Assembly (NCBI RefSeq): GCF_010183535.1
Contig: NC_071333.1
Location: 7,934,587 to 7,998,586 of the forward strand
Direction: 5' to 3'
DNA length: 64,000 bases
From: Caenorhabditis remanei
Lineage: Eukaryota > Nematoda > Chromadorea > Rhabditida > Rhabditidae
The translations under genes and the position numbers were made by a program. Below, in pieces: positions 33,477 through 45,340 of the stretch; position 1 is the stretch's first letter; each line of letters begins with the position of its first letter. Under the pieces are notes generated by a model that searched no databases, had not been told where the DNA came from, and saw only the letters and a list, made by a program, of their open reading frames with translations.

Positions 33477-35841
33477 AAGCCTCACTTCAGAAACAACACC
33501 AGCCTTAAGAATATGAAGTTTAATAATTGATTTGAGAGACCAAGCTTAATTAGGGCATGTAGAACAATACTTCATCATTATAGTTTCTAGCTCTAAAAAA
33601 TGAAATGGAAAGCTTATAACTATGGGCGGGATCAACCTAACTGAGGGCGGGACCCACTGCTAGCTGCGTAGCCACTCAACATAGTTATACTACAGTACGC
33701 TACTGAAAAGAATGAGATTAGAATAAACGATAAGTGAGAGAGGCAGGATAAAACAAAAATAGAAAAGCGCAAACATTTTAATAAAAAAGAGTGGTGGAAA
33801 AATATATTCTGAAGGCCAGTGAATGCAGGAATAGACGAGATAATTATAATGCAAAAAATTCTCAACTCCGCTAGAATGGAGGTATAGAAAAATAACTTAT
33901 TGTAATCAACTAAATCGAATAGATGATGTATTAGAGATGAGAAAGAGAAGCATGAGCTGATGGGAGAAACGTGTAGAAACATAGATTGAATAGTTAGTTG
34001 ATAGAATATGAATCAAACTCGCACCAGCCATTTTTCAACATTTTTCAATTCAATGTGACAATTGTCGGTCACCCATGTTTGCTTGTTTTTGACCACTGAA
34101 TGCCGACGACAGATGTTTTTGGTCCAGTAGTGAGCGTATGCAGAAACGAGAGAAAGAAAGATGTGGAAGAAGAAGAGGGTCGGTGGCATGCGGGCTCTGG
34201 TGTGCGGTTAGAGCGCACTTTCCTCCTTTAAGAGTTGACACGAGAAGGAAACGCACGTTGCCATGGGAGACATGCGTGGTAGAAGTCCCGATATGCTGAC
34301 ATTTAGGACTCATACGAAAACACGGGAAGCAGTGAAAATCACACGCGCAGAAAAAGTTCAAAAGGAACAGGATGAATAGAAAAAATCTCGTTAATTGATA
34401 ATGAGAAAAACGTTACGTGCATCTCCAGAGAGTATTTTCAGAGGTCGTATGATTTAAAATGCAGAAAACGTTGCAAATTACCAGCAGGGAAAATGTAGAA
34501 CCGGTTTCGACAAGAAGAACATAAAAAAACGTTAGAATTAGAATATTCAAAAAGATATACCAAGTCAAACAGTTGTAGCTAAAGATATCAGTGCTCAGGG
34601 CGTTGACAAAACTAAACAATATGGCCGAAAAAGAAAATGAATAGAAGAAAGAACAAGGAGAGGAAGAAAGAGTCCATCTCATGTTCTAATATTCAGAATA
34701 TTGCGCGAGGGAGAGAGTGAGACTGGCAGAAAGAAACAACAATAACACGAAAGTTAGAGAAAACGTGACAAAGTGAAAAGACGCAGAGGGGAGGGCAGAG
34801 AAACGTTGGAAGAGTACGTGCATTGTGGAGTGCGAGAGCCTTCTTACTTTTCATAGAGTCAACACGGATGAGGCCCAAGCGAGAGGGCACGAATCCCTCT
34901 TTGCTCTTTTTCTCTATCGCTCTCAAAGTGGGGCAAAAAACAGCGAATAAGAAAGGCAACAGCATAATTATGACACGCATGAGAAAATTCTCGAGTACAA
35001 GAATTGTTCTCTCGAAAACAAAACTCAACGAAGAGAATATTAATGTAAACGTGTGGGAAGGATAAAAAAAACTGAAGTAAAAGATTTCGAAAAAGGATCA
35101 CGCCGCTATGAATTCATTAAAATGAAAAAGGAAAAACTCTGGTGACGTGAACTATTAGACAAATAGAATGAAAAAAAAAACTATTCACTCAAAAAATGGC
35201 AACATCGGTTTGAAGTCAACAATGATAAGTGAAAGTGCCAGTCGGAAAAAAGAAACAACGGAAGTTTCCGGTGAAAGACTTTAAAGATAAGATGGATCAA
35301 GAGTCGTATATTAAAAAAAGAAACCTCCGGTAAACGTTGACTTAAAAATGGAAAAATTCTAATAGGCACGGTGTGTAGTCCCCTGTTAGGAAGAGATAAT
35401 ATGAATGTTAGAGGAGGCAGATTTGAGGGATAATGCAAATATACGTTTGTCAATTTGTGTCATGAAAGAGGGGATCAAATGAAAAACGTGCGAAGGGACA
35501 CTGGCAGATAGAAGAAGAACTTCAGAAATGTTGGAAAATCGAACAGGATTGGAGAAAATGAAGACATTCAAATTGAGGTGTGGTCATTTCTGTTCGCAAA
35601 AATTGAGGAGAAAATTTCATTTGTCTGTAAGAGAGATTGCCTTCTGACAATACATCAATTCAAACCAGTCAATCAAAAATTACACTTTTGTATTCTTCTC
35701 TCTCGAAAATAAGAAGTCGTTCAAGATATTACAGTTTCTTCTTTTTTTCTTTCTTTTTTTCACATTACGTCATTTGTAAGGCAAGGAGGAAACAAAAAGT
35801 GAGGCGCATGTAAAGGCGTTACACAGGAGTTGTAGCCATGA
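33477..35841. other. Intergenic, about 2.4 kb
   Basis: A long stretch that is purine-rich on the plus strand, especially 34,380-35,560, giving Ser/Leu/Phe-rich chance frames on the minus strand. The segment 34,050-34,330 is richer in GC. I find no exon, RNA gene or repeat that I can defend. Confidence 0.4.
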
Positions 35842-35914
35842 GGCCGCGTGGCGCAATGGATAACGCGTCTGCCTACGGAGCAGAAGATTGTAGGTTCGAA
35901 TCCTGCCGTGGTCG
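35842..35914 (+). tRNA. tRNA-Arg (anticodon ACG)
   Basis: A 73-nt cloverleaf identical to the copy at 36499-36571 and differing by one base in the T stem from that at 12989. The anticodon loop CTACGGA gives ACG. A and B boxes are intact and a T-run (ATTTTTTTAG) follows the 3' end as terminator. Confidence 0.95.
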
Positions 35915-36155
35915 AAATTTTTTTAGATTTGTCAAAATAAAATAGCCAACAGAGTTCAATCGAGACAAATGTAGATTTTCTTTGATCTCGAACCAACACT
36001 CACCTGAGAACGACATCTAATAATAATTGCTGCCAATCGACGTTTTTAAGATTGTGTCAGTTACAACAAACACAAAAACTGAAGCTCATTTCCATAATTC
36101 CATTTAGTTGAACTACCTGACTATAATAAGAAAATGAAAGAAGAAACAAACACAA

Positions 36156-36228
36156 GCTGGGAGGCGCAATGAATAACGCATTTTCATGAGGAGGAGAAGA
36201 TTGTAGATTTGATATCCTGCCGTGGTCG
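36156..36228 (+). pseudogene. Degenerate tRNA-Arg copy
   Basis: It aligns over its length with the intact tRNA genes on either side: AGGCGCAATGAATAACGCA against TGGCGCAATGGATAACGCG, and the shared 3' end CCTGCCGTGGTCG. The acceptor stem no longer pairs, the anticodon arm is scrambled (TTTTCATGAGGAGGA) and the B box is altered (GATTTGATATC for GGTTCGAATCC). It is a relic of a local duplication and is unlikely to be transcribed. Confidence 0.8.
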
Positions 36229-36498
36229 AAACATTTTTTACTTACAACACCCTTAACTTGAAAAAAGCCCAATAAGCTCTTCAGACCAGTCTACCCGAAA
36301 GTTTATGTGTAAAGTGATTTGTCTTTGAAGTGTGGTGAGAGATGCTGCTGGTCCCCAAGAATTGTTATCTACCGCACACCATCACGAATGTTACACTGTT
36401 CGCCCGCCTAACTGCTGCCATTTTTCACACCAAATTGTGACGGAAGCGTCATTTGCCATATGTCATTTGGAATCTAATATGATAGACGGTTCCCATCT

Positions 36499-36571
36499 GG
36501 CCGCGTGGCGCAATGGATAACGCGTCTGCCTACGGAGCAGAAGATTGTAGGTTCGAATCCTGCCGTGGTCG
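36499..36571 (+). tRNA. tRNA-Arg (anticodon ACG)
   Basis: A complete 73-nt cloverleaf, same sequence as 35842-35914. Its 5' flank (CCCATCTGG) resembles that of the copy at 12989 (TTTCATCTGG), so the duplication may have included a few flanking bases. A weak T-run follows (CACTTTTCATTTTC). Confidence 0.95.
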
Positions 36572-38481
36572 AAACACTTTTCATTTTCTTCGAAACTATG
36601 TATACATAAATAATTGTGATGGTTATTCTCACGGAAGACTATATACACTCATTCATATCAATTTACGCTACGGGACGAGAACGCGAGACGACAACAAACA
36701 CAGGTCATTTCGAAGTGAAACGTTTCCGTTTCGATGTATATTATCTGTCCTATTCTCATCTTTTCGCATTGGTACACAAATTGAAAGTGAAAAAAGAGGA
36801 TGAATCGAGAGAGGAATACAATTTTGCACTATTTACTGTGATGGTTGATGAGAAATAAACAGAGAACTAATGATTTTGAAAAATGAAGAAAAAAGAAAAA
36901 CGTGTTTACAACGAAGTTGTTTCAAGAAGATGTTATTCGGAATCATGAGTTTGATTTTGCTCACATTCTCAGGACCGGTTTATTAGCTAAGAATGTGACA
37001 TCTCTTCACAACTTTGTTGTCTCTTTTTGGCCAGATGCTCGCGGAGCAGGCACAGCTGAAATATTGTCTGGTCATGCTCATTTCTAGGTTTACGACTCAA
37101 TAGCGGAACGTTGGTCGTAGAACTTCGGAGTTTTCATTATTATCTTACAGTATGCTCATGAATCAAAAAAGGTAGGTATTAATTGTAAAATAAATGTGGT
37201 AAACAAAGTATTTTGTAATTTTCACATACAATTTTAAATTGAAAATTGTTTTTATTAGATCATAAAAGTGTTCTTTTCTTCTAGATTTAAATTGATCACT
37301 TTTGATAACCTGTCACATATAAACTTAAATTGAGTATCATAGCTAATTCAGTAACTGTGACTAATTTGTGAAGTGTGGGATTTCCTCTCATTCTTAGAAC
37401 TTCTTTCTCCATGCGGGACAAGAAAACCCTTGTCTAATCAACTCGAGTAGGATTGAATACATTAAACGGGAGGACCCCGGGAAAAAGTGGTAGTGATGCC
37501 CTCTCGTCCTCCTTCGTGGTTTCCTCTTTTTTCGCATTTCCTCTTCCTCCGTCCTCTGTTTCCCGTTGGCAGTGGTGGAAGAGGAAAAAGAGCGAGAGAG
37601 AGAGAGAAAGCGCAAAGGCCCGGAATGCATTTATTGTGAATTGGAGACAGAGGAGCGCGTTGTGTGTTGCGCGCAGCTGGGCCATTTATCGATCGCCTGC
37701 CCGATGCCTCTCTTCCTCTCTCGCGAATGGCGTCGGAAAGTGTGTGTCTGCGTCTCCGATCTATCCATCTCGTCCCCCTCTCGCCTCATGCAGTAGTGCT
37801 GGGGTAGGCGGCGGACAGCTCTACTTTAGACCTCTCTACGCTATTCTATACCACCACTATTCGCAAGCACTGCGCGTCGTCTCCTCTTTGCCATGGGTTC
37901 GTTTGGTTTTTTCTTTACCGTTTTATAGATAAACAACACTAATAAGTCATTAAAGAAGACAGAGTAGTACTGATTATGATCTATTCGTTTTATTAGATTA
38001 TAACACCTTCTGCAGAAAAATATTGATAAGAGAAACTGGTATCTTTGCGGTAACTTTCAATGGATACAACTGATAGGATAGTTGCTTTAAACTCAGATCT
38101 GAAAGTCTCTGTCAAGAAATCTATAGAAAAGGTTGAGCTTTTCCAAGTTTTTAAACTATTTTGAAACTTCAGTTTGATGACTCAACACAAAAGAGACAAT
38201 GAAACAAACTGCAACAAAAGAAGGGCCCCCGGTCTCCTCTTTTTCTCTCTTGTCTGCTTCCAAATTCTAGTCAACAATTTTGGCAACTTTTCATTTTTCC
38301 TTTTTTTCTTTCTTGTTTCCCGCAACAAATAAATAAAAATGAAGATGGAAGATTGACAGTTTATTTGATTGATTTAATAGTGGTAGATCTTGCGGAAAAA
38401 TAGAATGAAAAATAAGAAAAACCTTGACAGAAAACAGAAAAAAGCTTCTTTGCAGATTATTACAACTTCTTATCTTTTCAG
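36572..38481. other. Upstream region of unc-115, first exon not resolved
   Basis: It should contain the promoter and the missing first coding exon of unc-115. A GC-rich island at 37,440-37,900, including a GA microsatellite near 37,596, is the most promoter-like part. A candidate tiny first exon is ATGG at 37893-37896 before GTTCGTTT. It ends one base into a codon, as the next exon requires, and would give a start Met-Gly-Lys-Lys-Cys. This is a guess from phase only. Confidence 0.35.
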
Positions 38482-41400
38482 GCAAAAAATGCGATATTTG
38501 TCGCAAAAAATGCTCAGGAGACGCCTACAAGGCGAATGACAAATTCTATCACACCAACTGCTTTAAGTGCAAAAGTGAGTTGACGGATGGGGGTTATTTC
38601 CACGAAGTGCTCTTTCGAAATGTTTGCCTGTTTCTGTTTCTTCGGGAAAATGTTTCAGTGTGTTTATTACATAATACAAACGAGACTCCCTTGTTATCTC
38701 AAATGCTGTTTGAACAGTGTGAGCATAGCATCCATTGCTAATACCTCACGGCATAGAATTCCTCACAATTTTGGAATACGAATTGAGATTGAAGCCAGAA
38801 AATAACGGAAAACTTTGAAGGAAAAAGGAAACTACAAGATTTTCCCTTCCATTTCAATTACACACATATTGTTCTTGACCATGCATCCCGAAGACATTGG
38901 CCTTCATTTAATGACCTCGTTTACAGAAGAGTGTATTCCTTCGAGAAAACCCAAGTAACAAACCCCTAAACATTTCATTTCGTAATCCTGGAAGTTTTAA
39001 GCGTGCCCATCCATCATAAATCTTAGACGGTTAGAAGGATTACTTAAATGTGAAACACTTTATGTTAGAAGTAAAGCGACTTCTACGTCAAAAGTTTCTT
39101 TTCAAACCGGATCCCTTCTATTCTGAATGTTTAACGGACCGAGGTGACCTAAAGTACGCAACCTTTTTCAGGTGACCTAACCTTTTCACCTTTTTTGTTT
39201 CAAGTTTTAACCTGCAAAACGGCACGCACAATATTTTATCGCACTGTTTACCCAAATTCGATTCTTTCGTTGCGTAAATATTTACCGGCGACGAATTTTT
39301 CATGGCACACTCAACTTGAACTTGATGAGGTGTAACAAAAAGAAAAATGCTAGGCCGCGATATTTCGGCGAACATTTCTAAACAAATTTACAAGAAGTCA
39401 TGAAATGGGGAACATCTGAAGCATGTTCTCATTCTATGTACTATCAATAATTTTCAGGATGTGGTCGGGATCTAGCAGAATCAGGATACTACACAACTCC
39501 TGAACATGCATTACTGTGCCCAGATGACTTCCGAGCCGCTTCCAGAGAGCTCACAGTGAGGACGTCGCAACCAGAGCACGCCTCATCTTCAAGTGCGGCA
39601 ACGCCCAAGTCTCCGGAGAAATCAAATGGTACAACGGACGTGTCGTCGACTGGAGCCGCTAATGCCACACTGCAGCAAATCTCGCCGCTCGGATCGCCAA
39701 CAAGTAAGCAATAGGGGGGACAGAGTGATGGAAATGAGATGTCGGAGAAGAAGAGGAACGAAATTTGAGACTTTCTCATGTATAACACTTGATCATAATG
39801 TATATCTTTTGATTTTTGCAGCATGCGCCGCTTGCGATCAAGCCTTGCATTCGGGTCAAGTGCTTCTCGCTCTCGGTCTTTCATGGCACGTGTACTGTTT
39901 CAAATGCAGCGAGTGCTCAGCAGTCCTCCATGGAGAATACATGTCACACAACGGAAAACCATTGTGTCTTCGTGATTACAACGAGAAATTTGGAGTCAAG
40001 TGTTACGAGTGTGAAAAATTCATTGCGGGAAAAGTGTTGCAGGTACGTGTTCATTAAGATTATGAAATTAAGATATTTGTACCGTTGACTAGCTTGTTAT
40101 TCTAACCTTCAATCGAATAAGAAATACAAAAAAAAACAAGTTTAATCTTCAATATGACCTTCCCATCTATTCATCTCTGTCCCATTGACTAAATCTTCTA
40201 TTCAATTCAGGCTGGCGGCTACAAGTTCCATCCAACTTGCGCCCGTTGTTCACGATGCGGTTCTCATTTCGGTGACGGTGAAGAGATGTATATGCAAGGA
40301 GACGAGATCTGGCATCCATCTTGCGAGCACGCGCGGACCACTGAAAATATCGCGGTATGCAATTTCACTGTGTTTTTCCATAGTATCAAATTTCATTATT
40401 CATAGACAAACGTCTTGAGAATACAAGATGAAATTATAATAAACTTTGAGAGACGAATAGAAAGCAATATATATACCAAACTTCTTTCAGCCAACCGGAC
40501 GTGCTGCAACCCTATCAAGAAATGAACCAAAGTATCAATCGACATTTGGACAGCATCAGGCATACATGTATTTGCTGCCAGAGGTGGAACAAACATACTT
40601 GAGACATCCAGTCATGAACCCCAAGGAACCAAATGCACCCCAGTACCACGTCCCACAAGGACCAATCAAGATCCGCAAGTCAAGATTGTCAATGCTCAAA
40701 ACTGGAATGCAGCGGCTCAGTGAGTATTCTTAATTGGGGAATTTATAATTAGAGATTGTTTCAGCTGAGGATTTGGAAAAGAACATTCCACGACCAAAGT
40801 CACCACATATGGACAATGAAGAGCCAATTGAGTTGGCTCACTACCCAGCAGCTCAGGTACCAGATCCAGATAAGGTAAGGGTTATGGGAACTCTACTGGG
40901 AAGCAATTTCCAAAAAATTAAGTTTCATGTTGCTTTCATTAACGATCCAATCCATCGGATTCAGAAGTTTTTTCAAATACCAGTTATTATTTCAGCTACC
41001 AGCAATTGAGCGAGAGGATTTTCCCGCTCCACCCTACCCATACGCTGTTGAGGAACTCAAGAGAAGACTCTCGACTTCATCCATCGAGAACGAGATCTCC
41101 GATGACGAGTATTCCGAGAGTGACAAGGTTGATGAGGACAAATTGAGAAAGACTGTCGAAACTCTGGAGAAGTATAATGACTCTTCAATTGCCCACGTCA
41201 TCAAACAAAACATTGAGGATAGTCACAAGAAACAGAGGTTTGTGGGAGGTCTTTGTGTTATGAGTCCTATTTCCGTTGCTTTTGCAGATTGCCACTTCAT
41301 TGGGATCCAAGAAATGCAAGCCGAACCCCATCTGGCAAGAAGATGCCACATCTCAAATTCCGTTACGACGTCCCAATCAATGCTTGTATGTTTTAGTTTT

Positions 41401-42280
41401 GTTGCGTCTCTTCTTAGACGACCCCTCTTCTTCATCTTAATTAAATCAGTGAAAAGGGGCTAACCCTTGGAGCAGAGTACATTTCTCCTCTTTTTTGTTA
41501 AGTGCAAACTTATTGTTGTTTCTTTCAGCACCATCTCGTCATCTTAATCGTCCACGGCCTTGGGTTGTTTGGCAAGGAGGGGAAAGAGACCACGGCAACA
41601 ACACTCTGCCGTGCTTCCACATTCCAGAAGATAGTCGGGCGAATACGCTAAGAGCCGCGACACTTCCGACCGAGTTTGGACAAAACTTGTCATTGGAGAA
41701 CTTGGACACCACTATCAGCAGCCATTATTCAGAACGTACGTAGGCTGAAAACCTTCACTGAAAATAAAACAGCTACTGAAAAATATTGAATTCACTTTCG
41801 AAACTGATTCAACATCAGAAAACAGAACTGTGAAAGTTATGAACTTGATACACCTGACATTCAGATGGCTGTTCGAAAGAACCTACTCAAAAAATCTTGT
41901 TTTCAGACTCAATGACTGAATCTGGAACAGCTGGAGGACCCCGATCCGCGGGAGGTGCTGCTCTCCGTTCATCACTACCTGACATGAGCAAACCTGCCAA
42001 GCAATACGACCTCGTCATTCTCCAAACAACAAATTCGAATCTTCCGGACGACGTTGACAGGTGAGAAATGAGAAATGACCTCCTGGAGCCTAAATTTATG
42101 CTCCATTTGAAATGAATGGATTTCCGGTGACTTGACCTGTCTTACTTTTGCAGACAACATTTGGAACGACACTTGCCTCGCGATCAATTTGAGGAGATCT
42201 TCAAGATGTCCTTAATTGAATTCTACAAGTTGCCCGAGTGGAAGAGGATCAATTTGAAGCGAAAGCACAAACTTTTCTAA
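38482..42280 (+). CDS. unc-115: UNC-115, actin-binding LIM protein (abLIM), 5' end missing
   Basis: Eleven exons: 38482-38574, 39458-39703, 39822-40042, 40211-40354, 40491-40719, 40765-40874, 40996-41237, 41288-41385, 41529-41735, 41907-42060 and 42154-42280. Frames agree and give about 623 residues, plus a short first exon not located. Three LIM zinc-binding domains: CDICRKKCSGDAYKANDKFY...CGRDLAESGYY (split by an 883-nt intron), CAACDQALHSGQVLLALGLS and CYECEKFIAGKVLQAGGYKF. A long Ser/Pro-rich linker follows, then a C-terminal villin headpiece of about 40 residues ending MSLIEFYKLPEWKRINLKRK-HKLF, the F-actin-binding module. UNC-115 acts downstream of Rac in axon guidance and lamellipodia in C. 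elegans. Domain order and length match abLIM. Confidence 0.95.
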
Positions 42281-43283
42281 CGTCGTCGATGTTGTCCTTC
42301 CTCCCACTTCACTCTTTTTTCTTCGCCTTGAAACGTTAGGTCGAATTTGTTTTCTTCACTCAACGCGTAACTTCTCTTATACACTTTTTCATTTCTACAA
42401 CCTACCCTACCAAAATTTGCTCCTGTTCTGCGCATAATTTTGGCAGTCAGTGCATTCAAATTTTCTCAGAAAAATTTACATTCGATGTCTTCATGCCCCT
42501 TTACTTTATGTACTGATTCTGGAGGGCACGTTTACTAGTCTGTTATGTTTACCAAAACCTTTTTTGTTCTCTTCTCAAAATATCTTTCGGGATATGGATA
42601 TGGCTTTCAGCTTTTATTGCCGCTTTTAAGTAAGTAGTCCTCTATATCAAATTTTTAAAGTGTTTTTTTTTTCATTCTTCTACGCGGAATCTCGGTTTTT
42701 CACTCTTACAGTTTTCTCAGAAAAAGATTGCATTTTGCATGCGTGCTTTCTTTAATATTATTAAAATGGTGTTTTGGCGTTAGATTGTCATATATAATTG
42801 TAATCCGTTTGTACCCACTGTTTCCCGCTAACATGCTTTTTTAATTGCTTAGGTATCTATAGCTTTTTTCAAAATTCAACAACAAAAAATACTGCTCATC
42901 TTGTATTGAATCAAAAAAAAAACTTCACTGTCGCCAGTAAAAGTAACCGTAATCAAAAAGAACCTTCCGTCAGTAGTTAACTGCATGGGTCTCTTTCTCA
43001 ACTCTCAAATTTTGTCTCTTATAGGCGAATGCTTGTTCAACTCCCATAAACTACCAATTATCTCCTCGTTTCCCATGAAAAAACCTATTCTCATCCCATC
43101 TTCCACTTTCAAATGTAATGTGCGCCTTTTTCTTAAAAAGACAAATATGAATAGAATAAGTAATTCCCCAAATCGTCTTCTTTTTTTATGATTTTAAATT
43201 GTTTTCTTTTTTCTCATACTTCTTCTGGATTTTTTTTGTGCTACGAAATGGGAAATCACTATTTTCTTTTTGTTTTGTTCTTC

Positions 43284-43289
43284 AATAAA
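43284..43289 (+). promoter_or_regulatory. Candidate poly(A) signal of unc-115
   Basis: An AATAAA about 1 kb after the unc-115 stop codon. I noticed no earlier exact hexamer, so the 3' UTR may be long or a variant signal may be used. Confidence 0.35.
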
Positions 43290-45310
43290 CTGCATATGCT
43301 TCGCAAAAAAAACTTGAGCTAAAAAGTGTTTTTGTGTTTCAAGAATACAAACACAAAGCAAAAATTCTTGAAGATAGAAGAAAACATCTGGCGAAGAATA
43401 CATAAAATAAACAATTGAAGGCGAAAATGTAAATGATGACGGAAATCGAAAGAAAAATGCTCATTCACCCCCTCAACACCACTCCCAGCTTCTCAATCAC
43501 TATCGACATCGTTTATCTCGTGTGCTCTGCGGATCAAATGTTGCATCTTGTTTCTTCCCATTTTCTTTCACAAGTGTTTTGACAAAATGTCAAAGAAAAC
43601 ACTGAAATGTTTTGTTTTGAGAAAACCGCAACTCCCCAGATAACTATAAAAAACCAGAAAATGTTTTTTACTTGGGATCGTTAATTGCTTGAAAGGTTTT
43701 GAAAAAAATCTTAGAAACATCTGGAAAACAGTGAAATATACTTTAGAAACAGAAATACAAAAATGAATGTCAGTTTTTGTCGTTTTGTTCAACTTTGTTT
43801 TCATTTCATATCTGAGAACTTCATGGGTCTACGAGAGCAAGATATTCTGGCGCATGAAAAACCAGAATTTTTGTTTATAATCTACTTTCAACAATTTATT
43901 TATGTTTTTGATGTATATTCTACTATTCTCTCAAAGTTTCAAAAACTTTGAGTCATAATCTGGAAAGTTACGAGAGCTCAAACTTTTTGAGTCGAAAAAA
44001 TGGAGGAGGTGTCTGTAACTCACTGAAGTGTAGTCAGAAGTGTCTGCAAGTTTGTGTGAGTACCATTTTAACTTTAAATAACTCAAATCCAAAATATTTT
44101 CAATTTTTGTCACCCAGTCATTTTTTACCATGGAGGGGGGTACGTTAAAATGCCTCGAATTTTGCCACTTTTTTGATCATAACTCGGCTAGACACCCAAA
44201 TCTAGGTGAAGTCTTTATATTTTCAGATAGCCAACACAAATGTGTATCTTAAAATCATAAATTTACTTCGGACCGCAGTACTTCGACCAACCGAAAAATC
44301 CAAAAAACATGAAAAAATTGACAAATTTTTCGAAAAAGTGATTTTTTCTATATGATGCAGGAGAGCTAGAAAAAATAGTTTATTTTAAAAAATGCACAAA
44401 ATAAGGCTGGCAATTCATTTCTGAAAGTATTTTGAAACGGATCAACTTGGTGCATGTGTAACATGGCCTGGTGGCTTGAGCGAGACATTGTCTCTTAAAA
44501 AGCTGAGTTTTTTTCTAATGCTATGATATTTTCACAACAAAAACGTTCAGACATTTTTTTAAACAATATCCATCGAAAAATGAGTCGCTATATAATTTCT
44601 CAGTTTTAAGATGTTATAAAGTATTTAGAACTGTATTTCCTTTCTTATATTTTTCGATATAGCCAGTTTTTCTATTTTAGAAAAAAAGTTTTTCATTTTT
44701 AAACTAAATTACAGTATTATTCAGAGCTCATTTTTTCCCGAATCCAGACATCAAAAATCTCGTTTTTTGGAAAAATACACCAAAAGAAGTTCCGTTAGCT
44801 CTATTACCCTCTATTCAAAAATAAATCGGACTAACAAAATCCGATGTACCAAAAACACCACAACTTTTGATTCAATCGTCTAACGACTGATGCTTTCTTT
44901 TCTATTCTTTTCCATTTACTCCTTCTTCCATTGCACCCATCAGATAGGACATGAGATATGAGAAGCTCCGTCGCTTCTTCCTTTCCCAAACCAGAAACTG
45001 AATTGAAAACCACTCGTAGTGGTTGCGGGGGTCTCCACCAATAATGAGCTGCCGACTGCTCCGAAGGGTCCATTCTGCGCACTCTTCGTTTTCCATCGAA
45101 AGCAGAAGACGACACGGGGCCGCGCCCTCTTCTTGCCAAATCTCGGCGAGATATGTATGTGTGTGTGCTCGTCAAGTCCGGGCGCGACGTTTTTTGGCGC
45201 TAGAGTTCCAAGTTTCGAGGAAGATTTTTGTTCACTCGTCTTCTGATCAGATTTTTTTTGTTCTCTTGCATTTTGATTTTGTCCAACTTCTGGCAACATT
45301 TACGTTTTCA
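43290..45310. other. Intergenic between unc-115 and the CAP gene
   Basis: Mostly AT-rich. The part 44,110-44,820 has the feel of an old dispersed repeat (AACTCGGCTAGACACCC and many A/T-rich blocks such as AAATTTTTCGAAAAAG), but I found neither inverted ends nor an open frame. The region at 44,890-45,300 is richer in GC and is the likely promoter of the next gene. The overlapping frames there in both directions are not convincing. Confidence 0.4.
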
Positions 45311-45340
45311 GCTGTACCATTTCATCCACTGGTAGCTAAG

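Noticed and set aside
37453..37932. 159-codon frame in the GC-rich island upstream of unc-115
   Set aside because: Several frames on both strands are open here because the island is GC-rich. Its end does not give a phase that fits the first LIM exon.
44140..44820. Possible dispersed repeat after unc-115
   Set aside because: The sequence texture suggests an old repeat, but I found no inverted or direct ends and no coding, so I did not list it as an element.
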